A stretch of 11,366 nt of DNA from Nitrospirae bacterium GWC2_56_14. GTDB lineage: Bacteria > Nitrospirota > UBA9217. This document shows, in pieces, positions 1 through 5,766 of the stretch. The position numbers were made by a program, and so were the translations under genes. Numbering within the stretch: the first letter of the stretch is position 1; each line of letters starts with the position of its first letter. Under the pieces are notes generated by a model, which saw only the letters and a program-made list of their open reading frames with translations, did no database searches and was not told the origin of the DNA. The DNA is taken from NCBI GenBank assembly GCA_001803705.1, contig MHDY01000015.1, positions 1 through 11,366 on the forward strand, in the 5' to 3' direction.

Positions 1-181
1 CCCGCCGAGACCAGAGTGCCAGGAGGATGACCAGGATGTACAAGCTGCCGACCGCGACTCCGAGGGGAACCCTCATATCGACGTAGAAGATCAGGCCCAT
101 CAGGAGGGTGCATGCGAGGTACACTCCGAGATCGGTTCGGCTCTTGAGGTTCGCAAGAAAAGATGCCAGGTGCATCGTCAT
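1..181 (-). CDS. N-terminus of a membrane-anchored sensor protein (probably a histidine kinase), partial
   Basis: Reading the minus strand from ATG at 181 (or the second ATG at 175) gives about 60 codons open to the window edge, beginning MTMHLASFLANLKSRTDLGV. Two hydrophobic stretches follow, one around YLACTLLMGLIFYVDM and one around VAVGSLYILVILLALW, joined by a short RVPLG turn. This short membrane module, ending in a positively charged stretch (SRR), is common at the N-terminus of sensor histidine kinases and some diguanylate cyclases of Desulfuromonadota. The catalytic part lies outside the window, so the kinase assignment is inference from the N-terminal style. Upstream on the minus strand a purine-rich AAGGGAG lies about 12 nt before the ATG, an acceptable though long-spaced ribosome binding site. 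It is divergent from the kinase at 697. Confidence 0.55.
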   Translation of the reverse strand, partial: MTMHLASFLANLKSRTDLGVYLACTLLMGLIFYVDMRVPLGVAVGSLYILVILLALWSRR

Positions 182-371
182 TGTATCTCTTCACTCCCTT
201 CTGCCAATCGTAGCATATTTTGCAGGAGCGCCGGAGATCCGAATTGACGAGTATCGTGGTCCCCAGGATGGGAGCCATTGCATCATGGTGCGAATGATGT
301 GAACTTGCCTCCGGTTTTCTCACCCCAAATGCTTTCTCCGGAGGAATCGTTACCCGCTTCGATTCTCCCGG

Positions 372-490
372 ACGATGCTCATGCGATACAAGGAAAGCCC
401 CAACCCCGGCATGAGCCCCCCGGTGCCGAGGACAAGGTGATACACGCGGAAGTCCGTATCGGCGACACCACCGTGATGGTTTCGGACGGC
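372..490 (+). pseudogene. Remnant of a VOC (glyoxalase/PhnB-like) family gene, frameshifted and truncated at both ends
   Basis: From 372 one frame reads TMLMRYKESPNPGMSPP; the next frame continues PPGAEDKVIHAEVRIGDTTV and then MVSDG. Joined, these match the middle of the VOC superfamily proteins often labelled PhnB-like or 3-demethylubiquinone methyltransferase-like, where an MLMRYK...PPGAEDKVMHA...IGDTTVM.SDG stretch is characteristic. The join sits in a run of six C at 416-421; seven would restore one frame. Before 372 and after 490 the similarity stops, so an intact gene (usually about 130-150 aa) is missing both its N-terminal strand and its C-terminal half. A 79-codon ORF covers part of it (278-517), but its first 45 residues do not look like the family, so I do not call it a gene. 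No product is expected. Confidence 0.6.
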
Positions 491-508
491 CATTTATCGC
501 TCATTAGC

Positions 509-583
509 CTAAAATAAATCTGTCCCGGATTTCCTTTCATCAGCCAACCCTATAATGATACTTGGAGTTGTAAGCTGTTTCAT
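509..583 (-). CDS. Short 24-codon ORF with ideal ribosome binding site, possibly a truncated gene start
   Basis: On the minus strand AAAGGAGGCAGCAA precedes ATG at 583 with a 6-nt gap, a textbook Shine-Dalgarno arrangement. The ORF reads MKQLTTPSIIIGLADERKSG then TDLF and stops at 509-511. I do not recognise the peptide. It runs convergent with the VOC remnant, whose ORF overlaps its stop. The strong SD with so short a product suggests either a genuine small protein or leader peptide, or the surviving start of a longer gene whose body was lost when the VOC fragment was joined here. Confidence 0.3.
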   Translation of the reverse strand: MKQLTTPSIIIGLADERKSGTDLF

Positions 584-611
584 TTGCTGCCTCCTTTTGA
601 GTGGGTATAAT
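584..611 (+). promoter_or_regulatory. Candidate sigma-70 promoter for the histidine kinase
   Basis: TTGCTG at 584-589 and a perfect TATAAT at 606-611 are separated by 16 nt. The -10 box overlaps the alternative GTG start at 601, which argues that translation starts further down, at the ATG at 697. The -35 box matches the consensus only in its first three bases. Confidence 0.4.
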
Positions 612-696
612 TAATAGACAATTAAACTCCTACGTTAGCCGAAAGACTTTCATAAAAGTACCCCAGAGGAGCCTCTTACACCGAAGGAGCACCGCA

Positions 697-3225
697 ATGA
701 ATGGGCAAGGTGAATCCCCCGACTGCGATTTTGTAATAAGGGCTCATAAGCTCTGCCTGGACCTCAACGACATCATAATGCTCATCAATTCAGGTCACGA
801 TACAGAGGAAATACTTCACAAAGTTGTGGAGGAGTCGAGCAAGGTATTAGGCTGTGAATCGGCGCGAATCGCCCTGCGGGAGGATGAGAACTGGGTAATC
901 CGATATGTTAGAAATTTGCCTGATGACATCATCGGGCGCTCATTCACTGACGAGGATCTCCCGCACGCGGCACTTGCCATGATATCCAGAAAGCCTGTTG
1001 CCATTGATGATGCTTTTCATGATGACAGAACGAATACTGAAATGATGAAATCGCTTGGAATGAAGTCAATTCTGGTACTTCCCCTGCTGAAGAAAGACGT
1101 GGTAATCGGCACTCTGTTCTACGGTTACTCTTCGAGGACTGTATCATTTACCGACGTTGAAATAGATTATGCTGAAAGAATTGCCACTGGTGTTGCCCTC
1201 GCACTTCAGGACGCATCCCTGCACAAAAATTTTATTGAGTTTAAAAGGCTCAGTGATGACGCACGGGAATATGCCGAGAACATCGTGGAAACCGTGCGCG
1301 AGCCGCTGGTGGTGCTGAATTCCGACCTGAAGATTCTCACTGCAAACCACAGCTTCTACGACACCTTCAAAGTAACTCCCGAGGAGACAATCGGGAATTT
1401 CATCTACGACCTCGGTAATCGGCAATGGGACATCCCCGGGCTGCGGGTGCTCATCGAGGAGATCCTCCCCCAAGATACCGTGTTCAATGGCTATGAAGTC
1501 GAGCATGATTTTGTCGATATCGGTCACAAGATTATTCTGCTCAATGCCCGGCAGATTTTCCGGGAAAATATCGGCTCACACATAATCCTTTTGGCCATGG
1601 AAGACATAACCGAACGCAAGCAGTTGGAAGCAGAAATCCAGGACGCACGGGAATATGCCGAGAACATCGTGGAAACCGTGCGCGAGCCGCTTGTGGTGCT
1701 GAACTCCGATCTGAAGGTTCTCACTGCCAACCACAGCTTCTATGATACCTTCAAAGTCAGTCCCGAGAACACCATCGGCAATTTCATCTACGACCTCGGT
1801 AACCGGCAATGGGACATTCCCAAGCTGCGGGTACTCATCGAGGAGATCCTCCCCCAAGATACCGTGTTCAATGGCTATGAGGTCGAGCATAATTTTGCCG
1901 ATATCGGTCACAAAGTTATTCTGCTCAATGCCCGGCAGATTTTCCGGGAAAATATCGGCTCACACATAATCCTTTTGGCCATGGAAGACATAACCGAACG
2001 TAAACAGTTGGAAGAAGCGCTCCGAAAATCCGCAGACGAGATGGAAGAATCTAAAAATCTCGGTGATGCCCTTAACGAGATAGATACGCTCCTTTACTCC
2101 TCCCTTATCACCACGCAGGATTACAACGCCACAATTCAGCGTATGCTGGAAATGACAACCCAGGCAATCGGTGCCGAAACCGCGGTATATTTTTCGAGAG
2201 AAGGCGACAGGTGGCGGGTTCGGCATGTATATAAGCTTTCCGGGTCGCTCGTCGGTCGGAGCTTCAGCAGCAGTGAAGTGCTGCATACGGCGATTACTGC
2301 CGAAACCAAAAGATCAATAGTCGTATCGGATGCATTGCATAGCCAGGATGTAGATCAGGAATTTGTTCGAATGCTCGGAATTCGTTCCCTCCTTGACTTC
2401 CCATTGATCATAAAAGGAGAGGTGCTCGGCGACCTCGCGTTTCATTATCATTCCAGTGCTGTACCTTTTAATGAGAGGCAGGTTGAATTTGTCCGCAAGC
2501 TGCAAAACTCAATTACCCTGGCTCTTGAAAATGCCCGGTTACTCGACACAATACAGGAAGTCAACCGTGAACTGGAGACATTCAACTACACGGTTGCTCA
2601 CGACCTACGCAAGCCGCTGGCGGTCATCAACGGCTACTGCCAGATGATCATGACGTATAGCAGCGACATGCTCGACGAGAAGTCGAAAGGCTACCTCCAG
2701 AAAGCCTACGACGGCACCTGGCGGATGACCGGATTGATCGACGCCCTGCTCAATTTCTCCCGTGTGATACGGGGTGAATTAAACCGCGAATCGGTTAATC
2801 TCAGTGCCATGGCAAAGGAAGTAGTTGAGGAACTGCAGCTGGTTGAACCCGAGCGCCGGACGACGATTAGGATAACTGAAGGAATTAAAGCGAACGGCGA
2901 TGCAAGTCTTTTGCAGATAGTACTGGAAAACATTATTGGCAACGCCTGGAAATACACCTCCGAGCAGGAAGAAGCCATCATTGAATTTGGTGTGACAACC
3001 GTCGGAGAGGAAACGGCGTACTTTGTCCGTGATAATGGACCAGGTTTTGACATGGCTGATGCGGAAAAGCTGTTCCTTCCCTTCCAGCGCCTTGAGGAAA
3101 AGCCGGAGTTTGCAGGGCACGGTATCGGTCTGGCGACGGTGGAAAGAATCATTAAGCGCCACGGTGGGCGAGTTTGGTCAGAGGGAGCGCTGGGGAAGGG
3201 AGCTACTTTTTACTTCACTGTTTGA
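697..3225 (+). CDS. Soluble orphan sensor histidine kinase, GAF-PAS-PAS-GAF-HisKA-HATPase_c
   Basis: The product is an 842-aa cytoplasmic autokinase with no membrane segment and no receiver domain, so its partner regulator is elsewhere. Domain order: GAF about residues 45-185, two nearly identical PAS units at 188-315 and 316-443 (each ending in the MEDITERKQLE linker), a second GAF about 460-615, then HisKA with phospho-acceptor His635 in AHDLRKPL. The HATPase_c domain has the N box around Asn749 (IIGNAWKY), G1 box DNGPGF at 779-784 and G2 box GHGIGLA from 807. All key catalytic residues are present. The two GAF domains resemble each other (GRSF...LGI/MKS.L..PL...G), suggesting older internal duplication too. 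Start choice: ATG 697 has GAAGGAG 7 nt upstream. The in-frame GTG at 601 would add 32 residues of non-domain sequence and lies in the likely promoter. Input signal and output are unknown. Confidence 0.9.
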   Translation: MNGQGESPDCDFVIRAHKLCLDLNDIIMLINSGHDTEEILHKVVEESSKVLGCESARIALREDENWVIRYVRNLPDDIIGRSFTDEDLPHAALAMISRKPVAIDDAFHDDRTNTEMMKSLGMKSILVLPLLKKDVVIGTLFYGYSSRTVSFTDVEIDYAERIATGVALALQDASLHKNFIEFKRLSDDAREYAENIVETVREPLVVLNSDLKILTANHSFYDTFKVTPEETIGNFIYDLGNRQWDIPGLRVLIEEILPQDTVFNGYEVEHDFVDIGHKIILLNARQIFRENIGSHIILLAMEDITERKQLEAEIQDAREYAENIVETVREPLVVLNSDLKVLTANHSFYDTFKVSPENTIGNFIYDLGNRQWDIPKLRVLIEEILPQDTVFNGYEVEHNFADIGHKVILLNARQIFRENIGSHIILLAMEDITERKQLEEALRKSADEMEESKNLGDALNEIDTLLYSSLITTQDYNATIQRMLEMTTQAIGAETAVYFSREGDRWRVRHVYKLSGSLVGRSFSSSEVLHTAITAETKRSIVVSDALHSQDVDQEFVRMLGIRSLLDFPLIIKGEVLGDLAFHYHSSAVPFNERQVEFVRKLQNSITLALENARLLDTIQEVNRELETFNYTVAHDLRKPLAVINGYCQMIMTYSSDMLDEKSKGYLQKAYDGTWRMTGLIDALLNFSRVIRGELNRESVNLSAMAKEVVEELQLVEPERRTTIRITEGIKANGDASLLQIVLENIIGNAWKYTSEQEEAIIEFGVTTVGEETAYFVRDNGPGFDMADAEKLFLPFQRLEEKPEFAGHGIGLATVERIIKRHGGRVWSEGALGKGATFYFTV
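1258..2025 (+). repeat. In-frame 384-bp tandem duplication encoding two PAS domains
   Basis: Units 1258-1641 and 1642-2025 are exactly 384 bp (128 codons) apart from start to start. The proteins differ at about seven positions before the last few residues (for example I/V, T/S, E/N, G/K, D/N, V/A, I/V), and long DNA stretches are identical, including most of the last 90 bases. This is a recent duplication inside the kinase gene. Confidence 0.9.
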
Positions 3226-3253
3226 TTTCCCGCTTTGCCTTTGTTCTTCCCTG

Positions 3254-3330
3254 GAAACCCAAAGGGGGCGTTGTTTGCTAATTCGCTAAAAGGACCTTCT
3301 GGCGACATAGAGCAACGTCCTCCTGTCTTT
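3254..3330 (+). repeat. Structured intergenic element, copy 1 (same orientation as copy 2 at 5334)
   Basis: The core AAAGGGGGCGTTG...GCTAATT...AAAGGACCTTCTGGCGACATAG...AGCAACGTCC...CCTGTCTTT recurs at 5334-5420. GGGCGTTG at the left pairs with CAACGTCC at the right (8 bp with one G-T), enclosing a highly conserved loop. It lies 28 nt after the kinase stop codon. The pairing segments and the internal loop are the best kept parts, while the inner side stem differs between copies, as expected for a folded RNA or a DNA hairpin recombination site. I do not recognise a known RNA family. Confidence 0.6.
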
Positions 3331-3355
3331 CCGAGTGATGTCTTCCAGAAACCCC

Positions 3356-3382
3356 GGTGGCTGAAAAGCTACCACCTCTTTT
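3356..3382 (+). terminator. Rho-independent terminator downstream of the histidine kinase
   Basis: GGTGGCT (3356-3362), loop GAAA, and AGCTACC (3367-3373) form a 7-bp stem with one G-T pair and a GNRA-type loop. ACCTCTTTT follows. It would end transcripts leaving the kinase and copy 1 of the structured element. Confidence 0.55.
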
Positions 3383-3724
3383 AATTCCCATCTTTTTTAA
3401 ACTACCGCTTTTAGCCATAAAAAGGTGGTTCTAAGGCAAAAAAAGACCACAAAGAATAGAAATAAATGACTTTGTATCAGCTACTTGGCTTGGTCCGACC
3501 CCGTTCACATTTTTACATGCCAAATGTTTTGACTTTTTTTAATAATGTAGAAATAATGAGCCTTAATTCGCCGGTAACCTATCAGATACGGCTCCAGTAG
3601 TATAAAAGCCTGAATAAAGAAGGTAAAGGTAAGTCCGGCAACATGAAGTTGTGCAAAAACTTAACTCCTACTTTCATTCCTTGTCGTAGTCACCACGTAA
3701 ATAGACGCCGCAGGTAGTATTGTC
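3383..3724. other. AT-rich intergenic stretch with one promoter candidate and no gene seen
   Basis: Apart from the promoter candidate at 3529-3557, I see no ORF with a ribosome binding site and family resemblance, and no RNA gene. A weak GTGGTT/GACCAC pairing near 3427-3452 may be part of a hairpin. The likely transcript start near 3565 would leave a leader of roughly 160 nt before the gene at 3725, long enough to hold regulation that I cannot recognise. Confidence 0.5.
3529..3557 (+). promoter_or_regulatory. Candidate sigma-70 promoter for the transpeptidase module
   Basis: TTGACT (3529-3534) and AATAAT (3552-3557) are 17 nt apart, each one base from consensus, within an AT-rich tract. It is placed to drive the three-gene run 3725-5330. 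Confidence 0.5.
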
Positions 3725-4243
3725 ATGAAATTAGAGGCTTATGTAATTTTGGCAATGTTTTTGATCACAACCATGTTTGGCTGCGAACAGGATCGCCGAG
3801 GGGAGTTCACAATCACCCCTCAGATCGACAGAATTATCGTTGAGAAATCTATCCGACGTCTTCACTTGATGTCGGCAGGAAAAGCCGTCCGGACTTACCA
3901 TATAGCCCTGGGCAGAAACCCAGTGGGCCATAAGCTCCGGGAAGGCGACAAAAGGACACCTGAAGGAATCTACGTAGTCGATGGCCGCAACGCTAACAGC
4001 GCATATCATCGCTCTCTTCATATTTCTTACCCTTCAACGACTGACATTCAGCAGGCTCGGCGATCAGGAGTCAGTCCCGGCGGTAATATCATGATTCACG
4101 GTATAAGGAATGGTTTCGGTTGGATCGGCCCATTTCATCGTTTGTTTGACTGGACCCAGGGATGTATCGCTGTGACCAATGAAGAAATCGAAGAGATTTG
4201 GACCTTCGTGTCTAATGGCACCACAATAGAATTGCTTCCATGA
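3725..4243 (+). CDS. L,D-transpeptidase family (YkuD) lipoprotein
   Basis: The 172-aa product belongs to the YkuD fold, whose members use a catalytic cysteine to form or cut L,D-bonds in peptidoglycan stem peptides or to attach or release proteins there. Residues 1-20 are a lipoprotein signal: short charged start, hydrophobic stretch AYVILAMFLITTMFG, and Cys20 followed by E-Q-D. The lipobox (MFGC) is not ideal. The catalytic pair is His125 in IMIHG and Cys147 in TQGCIAVTN. The usual S-H-G-C is T-Q-G-C here, a variant seen in the ErfK/YafK-like branch. An R/K-TPEG-Y motif (KRTPEGIY, 77-83) precedes it, as is usual. The size matches compact single-domain members. The ATG at 3725 has only a weak GCAGGTAG upstream. 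It is first in a run with the genes at 4260 and 4992, 16 nt before the next. Known: fold and active site. Inferred: periplasmic, membrane-anchored location. Confidence 0.85.
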   Translation: MKLEAYVILAMFLITTMFGCEQDRRGEFTITPQIDRIIVEKSIRRLHLMSAGKAVRTYHIALGRNPVGHKLREGDKRTPEGIYVVDGRNANSAYHRSLHISYPSTTDIQQARRSGVSPGGNIMIHGIRNGFGWIGPFHRLFDWTQGCIAVTNEEIEEIWTFVSNGTTIELLP

Positions 4244-4259
4244 TTTAAGGAGGTACGCC

Positions 4260-4712
4260 ATGCACTTACATGGGGTATTGATCAAATCAGGCTTTGAAGA
4301 TTACTATCTTCATTGTTCGTCGAGTGTACCCCCGTATGCATTCGTGGAGCGAGCAGTACTTGTAGACAACATCATTACAGGTTGTTTGGGCGATTTTACA
4401 CGGATGCAAAGACTCAGGTCTTTCCTCTGTGATAATGACGTCATGCACTACAGCCTGCACCGCATGAATGATCATCAGGTTCTGGATGCAGTAAGGCATA
4501 TGATTAATAGCGGCAGAGCAGTTGTAGTAAAGAAAAGGCGGTTTCTCGGGAACCAGTTTTTGAAATACAATGGGAAAAACTTTCATGGGTTGATTATGCT
4601 GGTAACATCAAGAAGTGGTGGCCGGCAGTATCCGGAAGGCCAGGACATCAAGGAGAAGAACAGCAGAGTATTCATAATCAAGGTCCGCTACCGGAAGGGG
4701 CTTGGATTGTGA
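4260..4712 (+). CDS. N-terminal part of a frameshifted gene; unrecognised domain, leads into a Tlde1-like domain in the -1 frame
   Basis: ATG at 4260 follows AAGGAGG with a 7-nt gap, an excellent ribosome binding site. The ORF gives 150 residues, but only about the first 90 look like genuine protein. The tail after about 4530 (for example RVFIIKVRYRKGLGL) is probably read out of frame. From 4511 the -1 frame is open and encodes a coherent domain that continues to 5005, so the original product was probably one protein of about 248 aa. One added base in AAA (4529), GGG (4548), TTTTT (4557) or the GGGAAAAA run (4572) would fuse them. The N-terminal domain (LRSFLCDNDVMHYSLHRM, then DHQVLDAVRHMINSGRAVVV) has no family I can name. 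The pattern 'variable decision, short helix, sGR-vvv' recalls domains ahead of toxins in secreted polymorphic effectors, a tentative impression only. Confidence 0.6.
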   Translation: MHLHGVLIKSGFEDYYLHCSSSVPPYAFVERAVLVDNIITGCLGDFTRMQRLRSFLCDNDVMHYSLHRMNDHQVLDAVRHMINSGRAVVVKKRRFLGNQFLKYNGKNFHGLIMLVTSRSGGRQYPEGQDIKEKNSRVFIIKVRYRKGLGL

Positions 4713-5005
4713 AACAATCCGAGTACCAAAAAATCTCTGCTGAGGATGCCATAGTTGGCCTGACAAGCGTTGTCGGTTTAAAACGAGGCAAATGGCCGGG
4801 AAGTGTAATTGCGTGGGGTGCCCATCGCGTCTGGTTGCGTCCCAAGGATGGGACAAACACTTACGGGAGAAAGGGTTTTTCTATTCATGGAGGATGGAAA
4901 GCCGGTTCAGCAGGATGCATCGACATGACATCGTATATCAATGATTTGGTATCGATGTTTCTCGAATACGGAAAAGATATGGAGCTTGTCGTTGAATACC
5001 GGTAG
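4511..5005 (+). CDS. Tlde1/DUF2778-like L,D-transpeptidase domain, C-terminal part of the frameshifted gene
   Basis: The frame is open from 4511 (after stops at 4505 and 4508) to TAG at 5003. It reads WEKLSWVDYAGNIKKWWPAV, then SGRPG, then NQGPLPEGAWIV, and near the end GFSIHGGWKAGSAGCIDM. A 'WsavSGrpg...GPiPeG.Y' start with a closing F-IHGG(x4)GSAGCID motif is the signature of the DUF2778/Tlde1 group, L,D-transpeptidase-like enzymes that include type VI secretion effectors attacking target-cell peptidoglycan. The catalytic His is encoded at 4886-4888 and the Cys at 4916-4918, ten residues apart. The frame has no ATG; the only conventional start is GTG at 4709, which would drop the front of the fold. 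The domain is therefore best read as the second half of the gene starting at 4260. Whether it is expressed depends on the frameshift being an error, or on ribosomes slipping. Confidence 0.7.
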   Translation, partial: RQSSCSKEKAVSREPVFEIQWEKLSWVDYAGNIKKWWPAVSGRPGHQGEEQQSIHNQGPLPEGAWIVKQSEYQKISAEDAIVGLTSVVGLKRGKWPGSVIAWGAHRVWLRPKDGTNTYGRKGFSIHGGWKAGSAGCIDMTSYINDLVSMFLEYGKDMELVVEYR

Positions 5006-5330
5006 ATTTAACAATGTCTTGAAGTGGGTTGATATTTTACTCCTTGTTGCAACGGGAGCACTGTTCACTATTCTTACATGGGACATAATCGGTTTCATGT
5101 CAAACCCACGAGAATACGCCCATCTCATAGGTACCGGGTCGCTCTTCGGATGTAATTACAAGTCAGTAAACAGCTATCTGCTGGTTGCCACCGTGAGCAC
5201 AATAATAACAGGTGTCGCCTTTGGAATAGGTTTTGTCTTCAAAACGAGAGCATGGTCGGTTTCTTCAAGAATAATGACTATCTCTTTAATGTATATTGTC
5301 AATTATGTTATTACTCGGTTTTTTTGTTGA
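4992..5330 (+). CDS. Small three-helix membrane protein, candidate immunity partner
   Basis: The frame is open from 4941, but the best start is TTG at 4992, with GGAG 7 nt upstream (4981-4984), giving 112 aa and a 14-nt overlap with the Tlde1-like gene. Starting at the ATG at 4941 would force a longer overlap with no clear ribosome binding site. Three hydrophobic segments are visible: WVDILLLVATGALFTILTW, SYLLVATVSTIITGVAFGIG and MTISLMYIVNYVITRFF, with a soluble loop between the first two (SNPREYAHLIGTGSLFGCNY). No family is recognised. A small membrane protein translationally coupled to a peptidoglycan-active enzyme is the usual arrangement of an effector and its immunity protein, since the enzyme acts in the periplasm. 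That role is inference from position alone; a membrane accessory factor is the alternative. The stop is followed within 4 nt by copy 2 of the structured element. Confidence 0.55.
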   Translation: MNTGRFNNVLKWVDILLLVATGALFTILTWDIIGFMSNPREYAHLIGTGSLFGCNYKSVNSYLLVATVSTIITGVAFGIGFVFKTRAWSVSSRIMTISLMYIVNYVITRFFC

Positions 5331-5333
5331 TAA

Positions 5334-5420
5334 GAAATCCAAAGGGGGCGTTGCTTGCTAATTAGCGAAAGGACCTTCTGGCGACATAGCAAGATAGAAA
5401 GCAACGTCCCACCTGTCTTT
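5334..5420 (+). repeat. Structured intergenic element, copy 2
   Basis: This copy aligns with 3254-3330 along its whole length, apart from an insertion of about 11 nt (near CAAGATAGAAA, 5390-5400) and a few substitutions. The insertion strengthens the fold: GGGCGTTG pairs with CAACGTCC, and CTTGCTA pairs with TAGCAAG as an inner 7-bp stem. The TGTCTTTTT tail could also let it act as a terminator for the membrane-protein gene, whose stop codon lies just 4 nt upstream. Confidence 0.6.
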
Positions 5421-5468
5421 TTGGTGAGCGGCAGTCGATTTTGTTTCAAGGGCCGCAAGCTATCACAA

Positions 5469-5494
5469 TAAAAGCCTTAAGTAAAAGCCTTAAG
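5469..5494. repeat. 13-bp perfect tandem duplication at the edge of a RAYT remnant
   Basis: TAAAAGCCTTAAG occurs twice back to back (5469-5481, 5482-5494), ending where the GGGGTCAGG end of the RAYT remnant begins. Confidence 0.75.
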
Positions 5495-5605
5495 GGGTCA
5501 GGTCTCAACCACGGACAGCTTTAGCTTCACTTTTATATCATCAAGTCGTTTCCGTAGCGTTTTGTCATTTTCTGACGCTACCCTGATCCTGCGGCTAGCC
5601 TGCGT
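5486..5605 (-). pseudogene. Solo 3' end of a RAYT transposase element
   Basis: These 120 bp match 6563-6682 with only two mismatches at a constant offset of 1077 bp. They hold the element's left inverted end and the last 35 or so codons of the transposase (stop at 5498-5500). Homology ends abruptly at TGCGT (5605), where a sequence resembling another insertion-sequence end starts. No start codon or catalytic part remains. The two copies flank the gene at 5767-6329 in direct orientation. Confidence 0.85.
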
Positions 5606-5648
5606 GTCAACGACAATCGAAAATTGACCCACTTTATCGGCTGATCGG
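5604..5648. mobile_element. Possible IS21-family terminal fragment
   Basis: GTGTCAACGACAATCGAAAA followed by TTGACCCACTTTATCGG resembles IS21-type ends, which begin TGTCA and carry GAAAATTGACC motifs. Only one end is visible and no istA or istB sequence is present, so this would be a scar that truncated the RAYT remnant. Confidence 0.35.
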
Positions 5649-5675
5649 GGGAAAAGAAAAAGCGGAAAAGAAAAA

Positions 5676-5737
5676 GGGTCAGCCCTTGAAAAAGGAGTTT
5701 TAATCCTCTTTATTTTCCTATTTCAAGGGCTGACACC
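5676..5737. repeat. REP-like palindromic stem-loop, 14-bp perfect arms
   Basis: GTCAGCCCTTGAAA (5678-5691) and TTTCAAGGGCTGAC (5721-5734) are exact reverse complements separated by 29 nt, itself holding AGGA/TCCT pairing. It starts with GGGTCAG, like the RAYT ends, but differs afterwards, so it may be a small non-autonomous element of a related transposase. A 13-bp repeat (GGAAAAGAAAAAG at 5650-5662 and 5664-5676) abuts its left edge. It could also terminate transcription in both directions. Confidence 0.6.
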
Positions 5738-5766
5738 TCATTCTTCTTTCGGGTTGGGGCTGTTTG

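Noticed and set aside
278..517. 79-codon plus-strand ORF as a real gene
   Set aside because: Only its C-terminal part matches the VOC family, and the matching N-terminal segment lies in another frame. It is treated as a remnant.
601..696. GTG start adding 32 residues to the histidine kinase
   Set aside because: It overlaps a perfect TATAAT and has no good ribosome binding site, while ATG 697 has GAAGGAG at 7 nt.
1144..1911. Two similar minus-strand ORFs (1144-1527 and 1576-1911)
   Set aside because: They resemble each other only because they are the complement of the tandem PAS duplication.
3254..3330. Element as a c-di-GMP (GEMM) or other known riboswitch
   Set aside because: The GEMM core sequences are absent, and the element follows stop codons rather than preceding a start codon closely.
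5334..5420. Structured element as an integron attC site, tmRNA or tRNA
   Set aside because: attC needs an outer AAC...GTT arrangement and this has GTT...AAC. There is no T-loop sequence, CCA end or tmRNA tag frame despite the GGGGGCGTT start.
5469..5494. CRISPR-like repeats
   Set aside because: The repeats are pairs with no spacers and differ between sites; there are no cas genes.
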